Below are positions 1-6,668 of a stretch of DNA of 31,566 nt, one piece after another. Origin of the DNA: JAOUFP01 sp947085825 (lineage in GTDB: Bacteria > Nitrospirota > Thermodesulfovibrionia > Thermodesulfovibrionales > UBA6898). The stretch covers positions 1 to 31,566 of the forward strand of contig CAMTXX010000098.1 of NCBI GenBank assembly GCA_947085825.1. The letters are read 5' to 3'. Each line of letters opens with the position of its first letter. The stretch's first letter is position 1. The notes under the pieces were generated by a model. The model did not search any database. It saw nothing but the letters and a program-made list of their open reading frames with translations, and was not told the origin of the DNA. The position numbers were made by a program, and so were the translations under genes.

Positions 1-99
1 AAGTTGTTCATGGCCCCTAAAGATATTCTGCCCGGAGTTGCCGCGTGCCATCACGTGATATACAGCGCCTATATAATGCAGTCTTGATTTCCGTGCCAT
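1..99 (-). CDS. REP-associated tyrosine (Y1) transposase, N-terminal part, runs off the left edge
   Basis: The minus strand from an ATG at 97-99 is open to base 1 and encodes 33 residues. They match the N-terminus typical of IS200-like/REP-associated Y1 transposases: a MARKxRLHY start, then GAVYHVMARGN, then an NIFR segment. In this family the catalytic HUH motif and the nucleophilic tyrosine lie further downstream, so they are off the window and activity cannot be judged. The family nicks and rejoins single-stranded hairpin ends and often mobilises REP palindromes. An imperfect hairpin lies just upstream at 263-298. The gene sits beyond the attC-like site, so it could be part of another cassette or an independent insertion. 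Confidence 0.8.
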   Translation of the reverse strand, partial: MARKSRLHYIGAVYHVMARGNSGQNIFRGHEQL

Positions 100-262
100 A
101 CAGCAGTGCCTATATCACAAAACCATTCCAAATACCACAATGCCAGGCCTGACCCCGCCATTGATGATTCTCATGGGATTCAGAAACGCACCTTATTGCC
201 GCATGACCGCGGTGAAAGCCCCACAGGTCAAGGTCAATATCTGCTCTGCTCATTCGCAAGTA

Positions 263-298
263 TCCACTTCGGGGAATTCTCCGCTGGGGTGATGTGGA
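263..298. repeat. Imperfect hairpin between the transposase and the attC site
   Basis: Bases 263-270 and 291-298 form an inverted repeat matching at 7 of 8 positions, around a 20-base loop. It lies in the non-coding stretch 100-299, where I see no convincing gene. It may be a REP-like substrate of the adjacent Y1 transposase, but only one copy is visible here. Confidence 0.3.
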
Positions 299-299
299 C

Positions 300-359
300 G
301 TATAACAATTGAACTCAGCGGCGCGGTTTTTTGGCGGCCGCTGGAGTGATTTGTTGGGC
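300..359 (-). other. attC: attC-like integron recombination site (60 bp)
   Basis: Read on the minus strand, the site starts with R'' GCCCAAC (353-359), which fits RYYYAAC. It ends with R' GTTATAC (300-306), one mismatch from GTTRRRY. The inner arms ACTC(C)AGCGGC and GCCGCTGAGT pair perfectly apart from one unpaired base. That base is C on this strand, so it is an extrahelical G on the opposite strand. This is the arrangement IntI uses in folded bottom-strand attC sites. The length of 60 bp equals that of aadA-type sites. R'' and R' pair poorly outside AAC/GTT, which is expected if R' belongs to the next element. The site overlaps the last codons of the methyltransferase gene, as is common in gene cassettes. 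Confidence 0.72.
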
Positions 360-1289
360 ATTATATTTTGCAGTATCTTCAAATAGCCGCATATGCCTAT
401 CAGACGATCTATCGCCATAAAGCTCTTTAACTGATTCCTCAAATTCTTGAATTGCATTTTGGTGATTCTTTAAAAACCATTTCTTGTGACTGTCAAGATA
501 TTGTTCTCTTATAGATTGCTTGCGAAGGTCAAAGGGAACCCTTTCCATTCGCGGATCAACACTATCAAAGCCGTTGAATTCGGCCTGTAACCTTTGTTTT
601 GTCATTTCCACATATCCTGGATTTATTTCTATTCCGATGCAATGCCGATTGAGTTGTTGACACACGCGCAGCGTCGTTCCACTACCAGAAAAAGGGTCTA
701 AAACATAATCGCCAATGTTGCTAGAAGCCAAAACCATCCGCTCAATTAAGCCTTCAGGTTTTTGAGTTGGATGATTCTGGCGATTTCCATTGCAATAGTG
801 AACATGGGAAAATTCCCAAACATCGCCTGGATTTGCACCTCTCATATTATTACGCTCTCGGTAATACTTCTGAGGAATACGGACATCATCAAGATTAAAT
901 GTAAAATCATGACTTTTTGTGAACATTAATATATCGTCATGTCTCGGAGAAAACCCTTTTGTTCTACCAATCCCCTGAGTATAGTGCCACACGAGCCAAC
1001 TATTGAAAAATAGTTCCTGTTCTCTATCCAAAATATCATAGAGATAGGATATAAACCTAAACCCCATAAAAACATATATTGTTCCGGTTGATTTCAAGAT
1101 TCTGGCACATTCCTTAGTCCATTGACGTGAAAATGATAAGTATTCATCAAAGCCTTTTATATCATGATTATTACCGTAGTCTTTACCAAGATTATATGGA
1201 GGGTCTGCAATTATCAGGTCGAATGATCCATCTTGAAAATCTGCCAATTTGTCAAGTGCATCGCCTAATATTATTTGTTGTTCAGTCAT
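315..1289 (-). CDS. Type II DNA methyltransferase, beta class (probable N6-adenine)
   Basis: This 324-residue protein transfers a methyl group from S-adenosylmethionine to DNA and would protect host sites from the partner endonuclease. The catalytic motif IV DPPYNLGKDYG is at residues 29-39. The SAM-binding motif I DPFSGSGTT is at 198-206, followed by an IGIEIN strand. The order IV-target domain-I defines the beta class, and DPPY rather than SPPY favours N6-adenine over N4-cytosine. An HPTQKP segment at 173-178 is also typical of the class. The start ATG overlaps the end of the endonuclease gene by 8 bases, which suggests translational coupling. The C-terminal codons run into the attC-like site. 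The recognition sequence cannot be read from the protein. Confidence 0.93.
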   Translation of the reverse strand: MTEQQIILGDALDKLADFQDGSFDLIIADPPYNLGKDYGNNHDIKGFDEYLSFSRQWTKECARILKSTGTIYVFMGFRFISYLYDILDREQELFFNSWLVWHYTQGIGRTKGFSPRHDDILMFTKSHDFTFNLDDVRIPQKYYRERNNMRGANPGDVWEFSHVHYCNGNRQNHPTQKPEGLIERMVLASSNIGDYVLDPFSGSGTTLRVCQQLNRHCIGIEINPGYVEMTKQRLQAEFNGFDSVDPRMERVPFDLRKQSIREQYLDSHKKWFLKNHQNAIQEFEESVKELYGDRSSDRHMRLFEDTAKYNAQQITPAAAKKPRR

Positions 1290-2061
1290 CTGTTTTTATC
1301 CATCCCCCTCTACGTGCCAACTCTAACCACTGATCAAAAGAACGTCGCGTAGAGTTCAAAAACTTGTTATCAAGAAGCTGACAGAATTCCCATGTAGTGC
1401 GCTTCTGAATTGAAACATAATGAATATCCTTGATCTGAATTTGTCCTGTGCCGAGTGCTGGATTGTAGCTTAGGTCTTTTGATGAAAGGTATTTCAGATC
1501 ATAAGCATTATAGGCTACGACTTCCATAACGCCGTCCATTAATTCCGTCTCTTTGTTTTTCACGGAGTAGACACGATGCTTCAAAGACAGAATTATGAAA
1601 ATATAATCTGGATCTTCCACATATGCCGTTCGTATCCGACTAAAGGAAGTAATATTCGGCGATTTTCCGCTTGATTCAATATCTTCAGCGGTAGCTTTCA
1701 CATCTACTTCAGCGGTTACACCTGAATCAACCTTCCGCTGCTTACGAAACTGGAGTATGATGTCTGCCATGTAAAGGCGTTCCTGAGCTTCCACATTTAT
1801 CAATTGATAGGTGTTGTCTCCGTCATTCAGTGCAGTATGAAAAGTCTCAAAAGCCCATGCCTCAACAAATGGGCCTGCAACCTTATTTATGTTTTCCATA
1901 GGTAAGCCAAGTTTCAGATTCGTATTTATGAAAATCTTATTTCGACCTTGCTCAATTGCGGCTTTCATTATGGACTCAATAGCATGGACGACGAAATCGG
2001 AGCATTCCTCATAATCGTCGCTTTGAGTTGGTATTTTGAATTCTAAGTCTTCGTATTTCAT
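1282..2061 (-). CDS. Putative type II restriction endonuclease
   Basis: This 259-residue soluble protein is encoded directly upstream of the DNA methyltransferase and overlaps it by 8 bases, so a restriction partner is the natural reading. A possible PD-(D/E)XK nuclease core is visible: D100 in MADIIL, then D120-V-K122 in AEVDVKAT, on two predicted strands. I cannot assign a named endonuclease family or a target site from sequence alone. The role rests on context plus the candidate catalytic triad. No ribosome binding site precedes the ATG. A TATAAT box ends 9 bases before it, so the transcript may be leaderless. The gene lies inside the proposed integron cassette (about 306-2135). Confidence 0.75.
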   Translation of the reverse strand: MKYEDLEFKIPTQSDDYEECSDFVVHAIESIMKAAIEQGRNKIFINTNLKLGLPMENINKVAGPFVEAWAFETFHTALNDGDNTYQLINVEAQERLYMADIILQFRKQRKVDSGVTAEVDVKATAEDIESSGKSPNITSFSRIRTAYVEDPDYIFIILSLKHRVYSVKNKETELMDGVMEVVAYNAYDLKYLSSKDLSYNPALGTGQIQIKDIHYVSIQKRTTWEFCQLLDNKFLNSTRRSFDQWLELARRGGWIKTDD

Positions 2062-2070
2062 AGGTGCTCT

Positions 2071-2076
2071 ATTATA
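2071..2076 (-). promoter_or_regulatory. TATAAT -10 box directly upstream of the endonuclease start
   Basis: The minus strand reads TATAAT and then 9 bases before the ATG, with no Shine-Dalgarno sequence. The -35 region is weak (GTGCTA at 17-base spacing). If used, the RNA would begin at or within a few bases of the start codon. It lies inside the cassette, so the restriction-modification pair may carry its own promoter. Confidence 0.4.
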
Positions 2077-2129
2077 ACCTGATGCCCTCGGATTAGCACG
2101 GATTTTTTGTAATGACTTTCTTTATTTAT

Positions 2130-2145
2130 GCATAACAAGTTATTA
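2130..2145 (-). other. attI: attI-like core site
   Basis: On the minus strand GTTATGC (2130-2136) is one mismatch from the GTTRRRY core. It resembles the GTTATAC end of the attC site at 300-306. The bases before it form an inverted partner, ATAAC-TT-GTTAT, resembling paired IntI binding boxes. Repeated TTAGT motifs follow at about 2141-2175. If recombination is between G and T, the cassette spans about 306-2135. The assignment depends on the neighbouring integrase remnant and attC. Confidence 0.45.
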
Positions 2146-2180
2146 GTTAGTTTATTAGTCCGTTCTTAGTCAGTTACGAC

Positions 2181-2209
2181 ACAATAGCATAAAGTCTTGA
2201 TTTCATCAA
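2181..2209 (-). promoter_or_regulatory. Candidate cassette promoter (Pc-like) reading into the restriction-modification genes
   Basis: The minus strand carries TTGATG (2204-2209), a 17-base spacer and TATTGT (2181-2186). It lies between the integrase and the attI-like core and points at the cassette, as cassette promoters do in integrons. The -10 box is only a moderate match. Confidence 0.4.
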
Positions 2210-2215
2210 CAGGCA

Positions 2216-2244
2216 TTGACATATCTTCCTGGAACGGTTATGCT
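2216..2244 (+). promoter_or_regulatory. Sigma-70-type promoter of the integrase gene
   Basis: A perfect TTGACA (2216-2221) and TATGCT (2239-2244) are separated by 17 bases. The predicted start is near 2251, on the first arm of the CGGACTAAT inverted repeat. A protein bound there could therefore control the gene. The promoter is back to back with the candidate cassette promoter. Confidence 0.6.
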
Positions 2245-2294
2245 TATTCACGGACTAATATTCAATTTGTAAGATTAGTCCGAAATGCTAAATT

Positions 2295-3192
2295 ATGAAA
2301 CCCATACCAAGCGATATTTTGACCCGATTTGAGGCAGTCCTGAAAAAAAGGGCAGTACCTGTCGACCGTCATGTGGACTACAAAAAATGGCTTATGTATT
2401 ATCTCGACTTTAAAAGCAAATACTCCCTGCCTGATTCCCGTTCCGAGCATGTACGTTTGTTTATCGAAAAATTGAAGAAGAAAAACCAGTCTTATGACCA
2501 GCAGAAACAGGCTTCTTATGCCCTTTCTCTTTATTACGAGAGTCGAAGAATATTAATGATGCACAGAACGCGAATATTACAGAGGGCATGACCGTGAGTG
2601 CCCCGGATAGTTTTTTAAAAGTGCCTTCCAATCCGTCTGTGCCTCCTTTTGTTTCTCCTCTTTCCGGCAAAAGCCGGTTTAATGACTGGCGCTGTCTGAA
2701 GAAGACTGATTCGCCTGAATGGGACAAACTCATCGGTAATTTGGCGGATGAGATTAAAACCCGCCACTATTCGAGGAAGACTCTCAAGGCATATGCCGAC
2801 TGGTGCCGCCACTATCAGAACTATATAGGAAACAAGTCGCCTGAAGAATTATCTGAATCAGATGTAAAACAATATCTGACCTATTTGGCAGTAAAATGCA
2901 AAGTGGCTTCTTCAACACAGGATCAGGCGTTTAACTCGTTGTTGTTTCTTTACCGACACATTTTAAAGAAGGATTTTGGCGTGCACAAGGACATTCCCCG
3001 CGCCAAGAAATCAAAATATATACCTGTGATCCTTTCAAGCACAGCTTCGCCACCCATCTTCTTCAGGCCAATTACGATATCCGCACAATCCAGACGCTTC
3101 TGGGGCACAGCGACGTGAGAACGACGATGATCTATACCCACTGCGTGCCAAGCAAGACTATTAAAGAGACGAAAAGCCCGATGGATTTTTGA
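2295..3192 (+). pseudogene. intI: Integron integrase (tyrosine recombinase), frameshifted and internally deleted
   Basis: The remains come in three frames. Bases 2295-2591 encode an N-terminal extension seen in long integron-integrase-like recombinases (PxxxxRFEAVLKKRAV, then a YYLDFKSKY segment). Around 2538-2545 the frame shifts. The second frame continues ESKNINDAQNANITEG and then the SAM-like core-binding domain (SPEWDKLIGNLADEI to RAKKSKYIPVIL), up to about 3030. After a large deletion a third frame (3031-3192) gives HSFATHLLQANYDIRTIQ, LLGHSDVRTT and the MIYTH nucleophile tyrosine region, then a stop. The segment with the first catalytic Arg, the Lys and the H-x-x-R Arg is gone, so the product cannot recombine DNA. 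Intact relatives would need roughly 150 more residues between the second and third parts (estimate). Two partial proteins could still be made but are unlikely to function. Confidence 0.85.
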
Positions 3193-3488
3193 TCTGCCGG
3201 AAAATTGACAGGCTACCGCTGGCTGCTGTCAAGGCTGCTGTCTGACAGCATAAATTCAAGGTCATGAGCTTTTAAGGTGAACATGCAATAAACCGGGAGG
3301 AAAATGTTGATCTTGTCCCCTCGAAGAGTTTAATCAAAACGCGGGGACATGTAAAGAAAAAAATGAATGTTGAGGTGCTCATCCATTTACATGGGATTTT
3401 GGCGCATACTTCTGCTTGGCGGGTATGACGAAATTACAGAACAGAGGCAATTGATGGACAGCTTTAACACAGGATGGAATATAAGTTT
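3193..3488. other. Non-coding stretch with three inverted repeats
   Basis: No gene is supported in these 296 bases. They hold a perfect palindrome TGCTGTC-T-GACAGCA (3236-3250). TGTCCCC (3314-3320) pairs with GGGGACA (3343-3349). CATGTAAA (3348-3355) pairs with TTTACATG (3386-3393). These could be ends of degraded mobile elements or a bidirectional terminator between the convergent integrase and mglA. None has a clear T-tract. Confidence 0.45.
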
Positions 3489-4076
3489 TTAATAATGTTT
3501 TTTAAGTTCTGTCAGAACCTGTTTCGCAATATTCTTCAGCGTCTCAAAAACACCGGGGCCGGTTACGGCAACAGCTTCGAAATAAGGGACATTTCTGGGA
3601 TTCAGCAGTCTGTTCATGCTATCAATGGGAGCAGCATTAGGCAGATCTCTTTTGTTATATTGCACGGTGTATGGTAGTTTATCGAGGTCATATCCCTGTT
3701 CGGCAAGATTGATCTTTAAGTCATCGAGGCTTTCGATATTTGCCTCCATTCTTTCGATCTGACTATCTGCAACGAAAACAACTCCATCTACACCTTTTAA
3801 AATAAGCTTTCTGCTGGCGGCATAGAAGACCTGTCCTGGAACAGTATAGAGATGAAACCTGATCTTAAATCCCTTTATGTCGCCGAGCGCAAGAGGAAGG
3901 AAATCGAAAAATAGCGTCCGCTCTGTTTCGGTTGCAAGCGATATGAGCTTGCCCTTCTGGTCGGGGTTCGTCTTTTTGTAGACAATCTGAAGATTTGTAG
4001 TCTTTCCGCAAAGTCCCGGTCCATAATAAACTATCTTGCAATTTATCTCACGGGAAGAATAATTTATAAAAGACAC
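3489..4076 (-). CDS. mglA: MglA-type small Ras-like GTPase
   Basis: This 195-residue GTPase belongs to the bacterial MglA family, which sets cell polarity and controls gliding or type IV pili in Myxococcus and relatives. The P-loop GPGLCGKTT is at residues 19-27 with Lys25. A SLATETERTLFFDFLP switch I segment follows, then a YTVPGQ G3 motif and an NKRD G4 motif. The FHLYTVPGQVFY and GVDGVVFVADSQ stretches are highly characteristic of MglA. The start is GTG at 4074-4076, 12 bases after the mglB stop. The AGGTAGG ribosome binding site overlaps the end of mglB, so the pair should be translated together. MglB is the expected GTPase-activating partner. Confidence 0.95.
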   Translation of the reverse strand: MSFINYSSREINCKIVYYGPGLCGKTTNLQIVYKKTNPDQKGKLISLATETERTLFFDFLPLALGDIKGFKIRFHLYTVPGQVFYAASRKLILKGVDGVVFVADSQIERMEANIESLDDLKINLAEQGYDLDKLPYTVQYNKRDLPNAAPIDSMNRLLNPRNVPYFEAVAVTGPGVFETLKNIAKQVLTELKKHY

Positions 4077-4088
4077 TTGATAGGATAC

Positions 4089-4583
4089 CTACCTGAAAAG
4101 ATTGTCGATGTCTTCATCGCTGATTTCTGCAAAAGGTGACTCATCCGGTTTGCCCTCGGTTTTTTCGTGCTCTGCCTTGCTGGTAATTTCGTTGAATATG
4201 GATGCGAGCGTTTCAGAGGATTTCTTTACCCTCAGCCGGACAAGCCCCAGAGATGACCGCTTGTCGAATATGACGACAAGGATTACCCTCTGGCCGATAA
4301 GAGAAATATGGATATTGTCTTTTTCCCCTTCATGAAAAAGTATCGTGAATTCTTTTTCGCCCAGAAGCCGCGCTATCCCGCCGGTTGCAGCTATATTGCC
4401 TGCAGTCAGTGATGCAAGAGAGGTTGTGTCGATGTCGCGCGTATCACCTGCAGAGGCGATCAACTGTCCGTTTTTATCTACAAGAAAGACAACCATGGCG
4501 TTCGTCTGCTGATACAGTTTCTGGAGTTCCCCGTCGATTTTACGGAACTCATCTTCATACATGACAAGATTTGAGTTGCTCAT
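4089..4583 (-). CDS. mglB: Roadblock/LC7 protein, MglB-like GTPase-activating partner of MglA
   Basis: This 164-residue protein has a roadblock/LC7 domain over about residues 10-130. It includes the usual AMVVFLVDKNGQLIAS strand-turn and a SLTAGNIAATGGIARLLGE helix. In characterised systems a dimer of this fold binds MglA and stimulates GTP hydrolysis. The gene is first in a two-gene operon with mglA. The C-terminal 30 residues form an acidic tail ending ISDEDIDNLFR, beyond the domain. The ATG at 4581-4583 is preceded by AAGGA. No strong promoter is obvious in the shared upstream region with yicC. Confidence 0.92.
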   Translation of the reverse strand: MSNSNLVMYEDEFRKIDGELQKLYQQTNAMVVFLVDKNGQLIASAGDTRDIDTTSLASLTAGNIAATGGIARLLGEKEFTILFHEGEKDNIHISLIGQRVILVVIFDKRSSLGLVRLRVKKSSETLASIFNEITSKAEHEKTEGKPDESPFAEISDEDIDNLFR

Positions 4584-4773
4584 AATTCCTTAAAAAATAT
4601 CATAAGTGAGGACTCTTTAGCAACCGCATTCTGCATGTTTTTGTAAATTTTCTCCATTCCTTGTCAATTTCTTCCTGTATTTTTGAGCAATCACTTGTTC
4701 CAACCCATCCATAGGCACCTGTTTTTAACTGTATCAGTCATATTTTCTGCCTGAATTAAATTAATAAATAGAT

Positions 4774-4802
4774 TTGACTAAAAACAATAGCTGTTTTATA
4801 TT
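4774..4802 (+). promoter_or_regulatory. Sigma-70-type promoter of yicC, predicted leaderless
   Basis: TTGACT (4774-4779), a 17-base spacer and TATATT (4797-4802) form a near-consensus promoter. The yicC ATG is only 9 bases after the -10 box, and no Shine-Dalgarno sequence precedes it. The expected transcription start is therefore at or within about 3 bases of the ATG. This promoter would head the long run of core genes that follows. Confidence 0.6.
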
Positions 4803-4811
4803 TATTGCAGT

Positions 4812-5660
4812 ATGGCACAGAGCATGACAGGATTCGGCCGCGCTGAAAAAAACGGCTGCAGGGTCGAAATAAGGTCTTTAAACAGCAGATTTCTGGATAT
4901 CCATATCAAAGCTCCGGCATTTCTTAATCAGTTTGATATACCGTTCAGGAATATGTTAAAAGAGCTGTTTGCCAGGGGAAAGTTTGACGTGACAATAGCA
5001 GTTTCAGAGAATGTATCGGCTGACTTTAAGGTGAATACTGATATCGCCGGAAGATTATATTCTTCGTTTAAAAAACTGCAGGATGATCTTTCCCTGTCCG
5101 GCGAGATAGATATTAATATGATGGCCGGTTTTCATCAGATGTATCTGGAGGCGGACAACACCTATGATGAAGATGCGTTATATGAGGTTTTTAAGCATGC
5201 CATGCATAGTCTGGCAGAGATGAGAAACAGGGAGGGTAATATCCTTGCAGGTGAACTCTTAAGTATGGTGGATGCCCTGGGCAGCATGAATGAGCGGATT
5301 AAAGATTTAAAAGGGAATGTTGTCAGTGAGATTACGGAAAAGCTCAGGGAAAGACTGAAGACGCTTCTTGCTGAAAAGGATTTTGACGACAACAGAATAC
5401 TCCAGGAAGCTGCTCTCATGGCCATGAAGCTTGATATTTCGGAAGAGATCGCCAGGATAGACAGTCATGTAAAGCAATTCAGGGAAATACTCTTTGATAA
5501 TGATATAATAGGACGAAAACTCGATTTTATAGTCCAGGAATTAAACAGGGAGATTAACACGGTAACATCGAAGTCCGGCGATTATGCTATTGCAGGTCTG
5601 ACAGTTGAAATGAAGGCTATGATAGAAAAACTCAAAGAACAGGTCCAGAATATTCAGTGA
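4812..5660 (+). CDS. yicC: YicC-family endoribonuclease
   Basis: This 282-residue protein has the YicC signature at its start (SMTGFGRAE, residues 4-12). It also has a VEIRSLNSRFLDIHIKAP segment and a C-terminal ELNREINTVTSKSGD motif, typical of the family (usually about 290 residues). E. coli YicC acts as an endoribonuclease linked to small-RNA decay and stationary-phase survival, and the same activity is assumed here. The start is fixed by homology: the conserved motif begins three residues after the ATG. It lies upstream of the remA-like gene and gmk, an order found in many bacteria. Confidence 0.93.
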   Translation: MAQSMTGFGRAEKNGCRVEIRSLNSRFLDIHIKAPAFLNQFDIPFRNMLKELFARGKFDVTIAVSENVSADFKVNTDIAGRLYSSFKKLQDDLSLSGEIDINMMAGFHQMYLEADNTYDEDALYEVFKHAMHSLAEMRNREGNILAGELLSMVDALGSMNERIKDLKGNVVSEITEKLRERLKTLLAEKDFDDNRILQEAALMAMKLDISEEIARIDSHVKQFREILFDNDIIGRKLDFIVQELNREINTVTSKSGDYAIAGLTVEMKAMIEKLKEQVQNIQ

Positions 5661-5687
5661 AAAACAGATATGTACTGAGAATACAGT

Positions 5688-5762
5688 ATTCAGTAGTCAG
5701 AGTGAAGAAATCCGGAGAAGCTTAGAGATATTCCGTTTTATTCTGGATTCTGACTTCTGAAT
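5688..5762. repeat. Small inverted-repeat (MITE-like) element between yicC and remA
   Basis: ATTCAGTAGTCAGAGT (5688-5703) and ATTCTGACTTCTGAAT (5747-5762) are inverted copies matching at 14 of 16 positions, with 43 bases between. The element has no coding capacity and looks like a small dispersed hairpin element. It may add a hairpin to the operon mRNA. Confidence 0.5.
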
Positions 5763-5782
5763 TCTTGTTTTAAGAGGTAAAA

Positions 5783-6064
5783 ATGAAGAAAAATGATGCC
5801 AGTCCAATTCTGGTGAGCATAGGCTTTGGAAATGTTGTGGCTTCGTCGAGGGTTGTTGCGATTGTGACTCCTGGTTCTGCCCCTATCAAGAGGATTCGGG
5901 AGGAGGCTAAAAAAACAGGAAAACTGGTTGACGCTACTCAGGGAAGACGTACGCGATCAATAATAATAACCGACAGTAATCATATTATTCTTTCTGCATT
6001 GCAGGCAGAAACGATTACGCAGAGATTTGTGGAAGGGAAGGGTCCTGTTGGAGAAGAAGAGTAA
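5783..6064 (+). CDS. remA: RemA/DUF370-family regulatory protein
   Basis: This 93-residue protein belongs to the RemA (DUF370) family. Features are an N-terminal VSIGFGNVVASSRVVAIV strand pair, a SAPIKRIREEAKK helix, a LVDATQGRRTRS basic loop and an IITDSNHIILSAL end. In Bacillus, RemA is a DNA-binding activator of biofilm matrix and osmoprotection genes. In other phyla the gene commonly sits, as here, between yicC and gmk, and its target there is unknown. The RGRRTRS-type basic loop is the expected DNA contact. AAGAGG precedes the ATG at good spacing. The end overlaps gmk. Confidence 0.9.
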   Translation: MKKNDASPILVSIGFGNVVASSRVVAIVTPGSAPIKRIREEAKKTGKLVDATQGRRTRSIIITDSNHIILSALQAETITQRFVEGKGPVGEEE

Positions 6065-6656
6065 GAGCGTCTTATTTGTCGTTTCCGCTCCTTCAGGGGC
6101 CGGCAAGACAACGATGTGCAGGCGGATAATCAGAACTGTTGATAATATAAAACCTTCTGTATCTTTTACAACAAGACAGCCGAGGGCAGGAGAAATATCC
6201 GAGGTGGATTACTGTTTTGTCAGCGAAACGGAATTCAGGGCAATGATCGACAGGGGAGACTTTGTAGAATGGGCCCAGGTGCACGGCAACCTTTACGGGA
6301 CGTCGAAACTAAAACTTGAAGAACTTATAAATGCTGGACATGACGTACTCCTTGACATCGATACCCAGGGCGCACGGCAGATCAGGAAATTCTTTGCCGA
6401 TGCTGTTTTTATATTCATACTGCCGCCTTCCATGAAGGAGTTGAAGCGCAGACTTGAAGGACGTATGAGTAATTCCATTGAGGATATGAACAGGCGGTTG
6501 CAGCGCGCGGTTGAGGAAATTAAGGAATATAAAATATATGATTATGTTATAGTTAACGATATGCTCGAAAATTCACTGAAGAATCTTGAGGCAATTATAA
6601 TCGCCGAAAGACTCAGCAGCAGCAAAATAGATCCGCACTGGATTGAGAATATTTAA
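6048..6656 (+). CDS. gmk: Guanylate kinase
   Basis: This enzyme phosphorylates GMP to GDP with ATP. The P-loop APSGAGKTT is at residues 14-22. GMP-binding residues follow in SFTTRQPRAGE and a VDYCFVS segment, with a DIDTQGARQ motif further on. I place the start at TTG 6048 (202 residues), because GGAAGGGAAGGG lies 7-18 bases upstream and the family begins close to the P-loop. An ATG at 6027 would add seven residues but lacks a ribosome binding site. Either start overlaps the remA-like gene, so translation is coupled. rpoZ follows after 12 bases. Confidence 0.95.
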   Translation: MEKKSKSVLFVVSAPSGAGKTTMCRRIIRTVDNIKPSVSFTTRQPRAGEISEVDYCFVSETEFRAMIDRGDFVEWAQVHGNLYGTSKLKLEELINAGHDVLLDIDTQGARQIRKFFADAVFIFILPPSMKELKRRLEGRMSNSIEDMNRRLQRAVEEIKEYKIYDYVIVNDMLENSLKNLEAIIIAERLSSSKIDPHWIENI

Positions 6657-6668
6657 TGGAGGTAAAAA

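Larger units (their letters stand above)
2154..2282. repeat. Three copies of a 9-base operator-like motif around the integrase promoter
   Basis: ATTAGTCCG occurs at 2154-2162 and 2274-2282, and its complement CGGACTAAT at 2251-2259. The last two form a perfect 9-base inverted repeat with a 14-base loop between the -10 box and the integrase start codon. They could be a repressor operator, integrase-binding repeats of attI, or an mRNA hairpin. The sequence alone does not decide. Confidence 0.55.

Noticed and set aside
106..312. 68-codon plus frame at the left
   Set aside because: No family resemblance and no ribosome binding site. It is likely a chance frame in degraded sequence between the transposase and the attC.
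110..457. 115-codon minus frame across the attC site
   Set aside because: It runs out of frame through the end of the methyltransferase and has no recognisable domain. The methyltransferase frame is clearly the real one.
1282..2061. Naming the endonuclease by recognition site
   Set aside because: Only a generic nuclease core is visible. Target specificity needs a database match.
4600..4737. 45-codon minus frame (AYGWVGTSDCSKIQEEIDKE) upstream of mglB
   Set aside because: Composition looks protein-like, but the only possible start is CTG, there is no ribosome binding site, and no family is recognised. It may be a gene relic.
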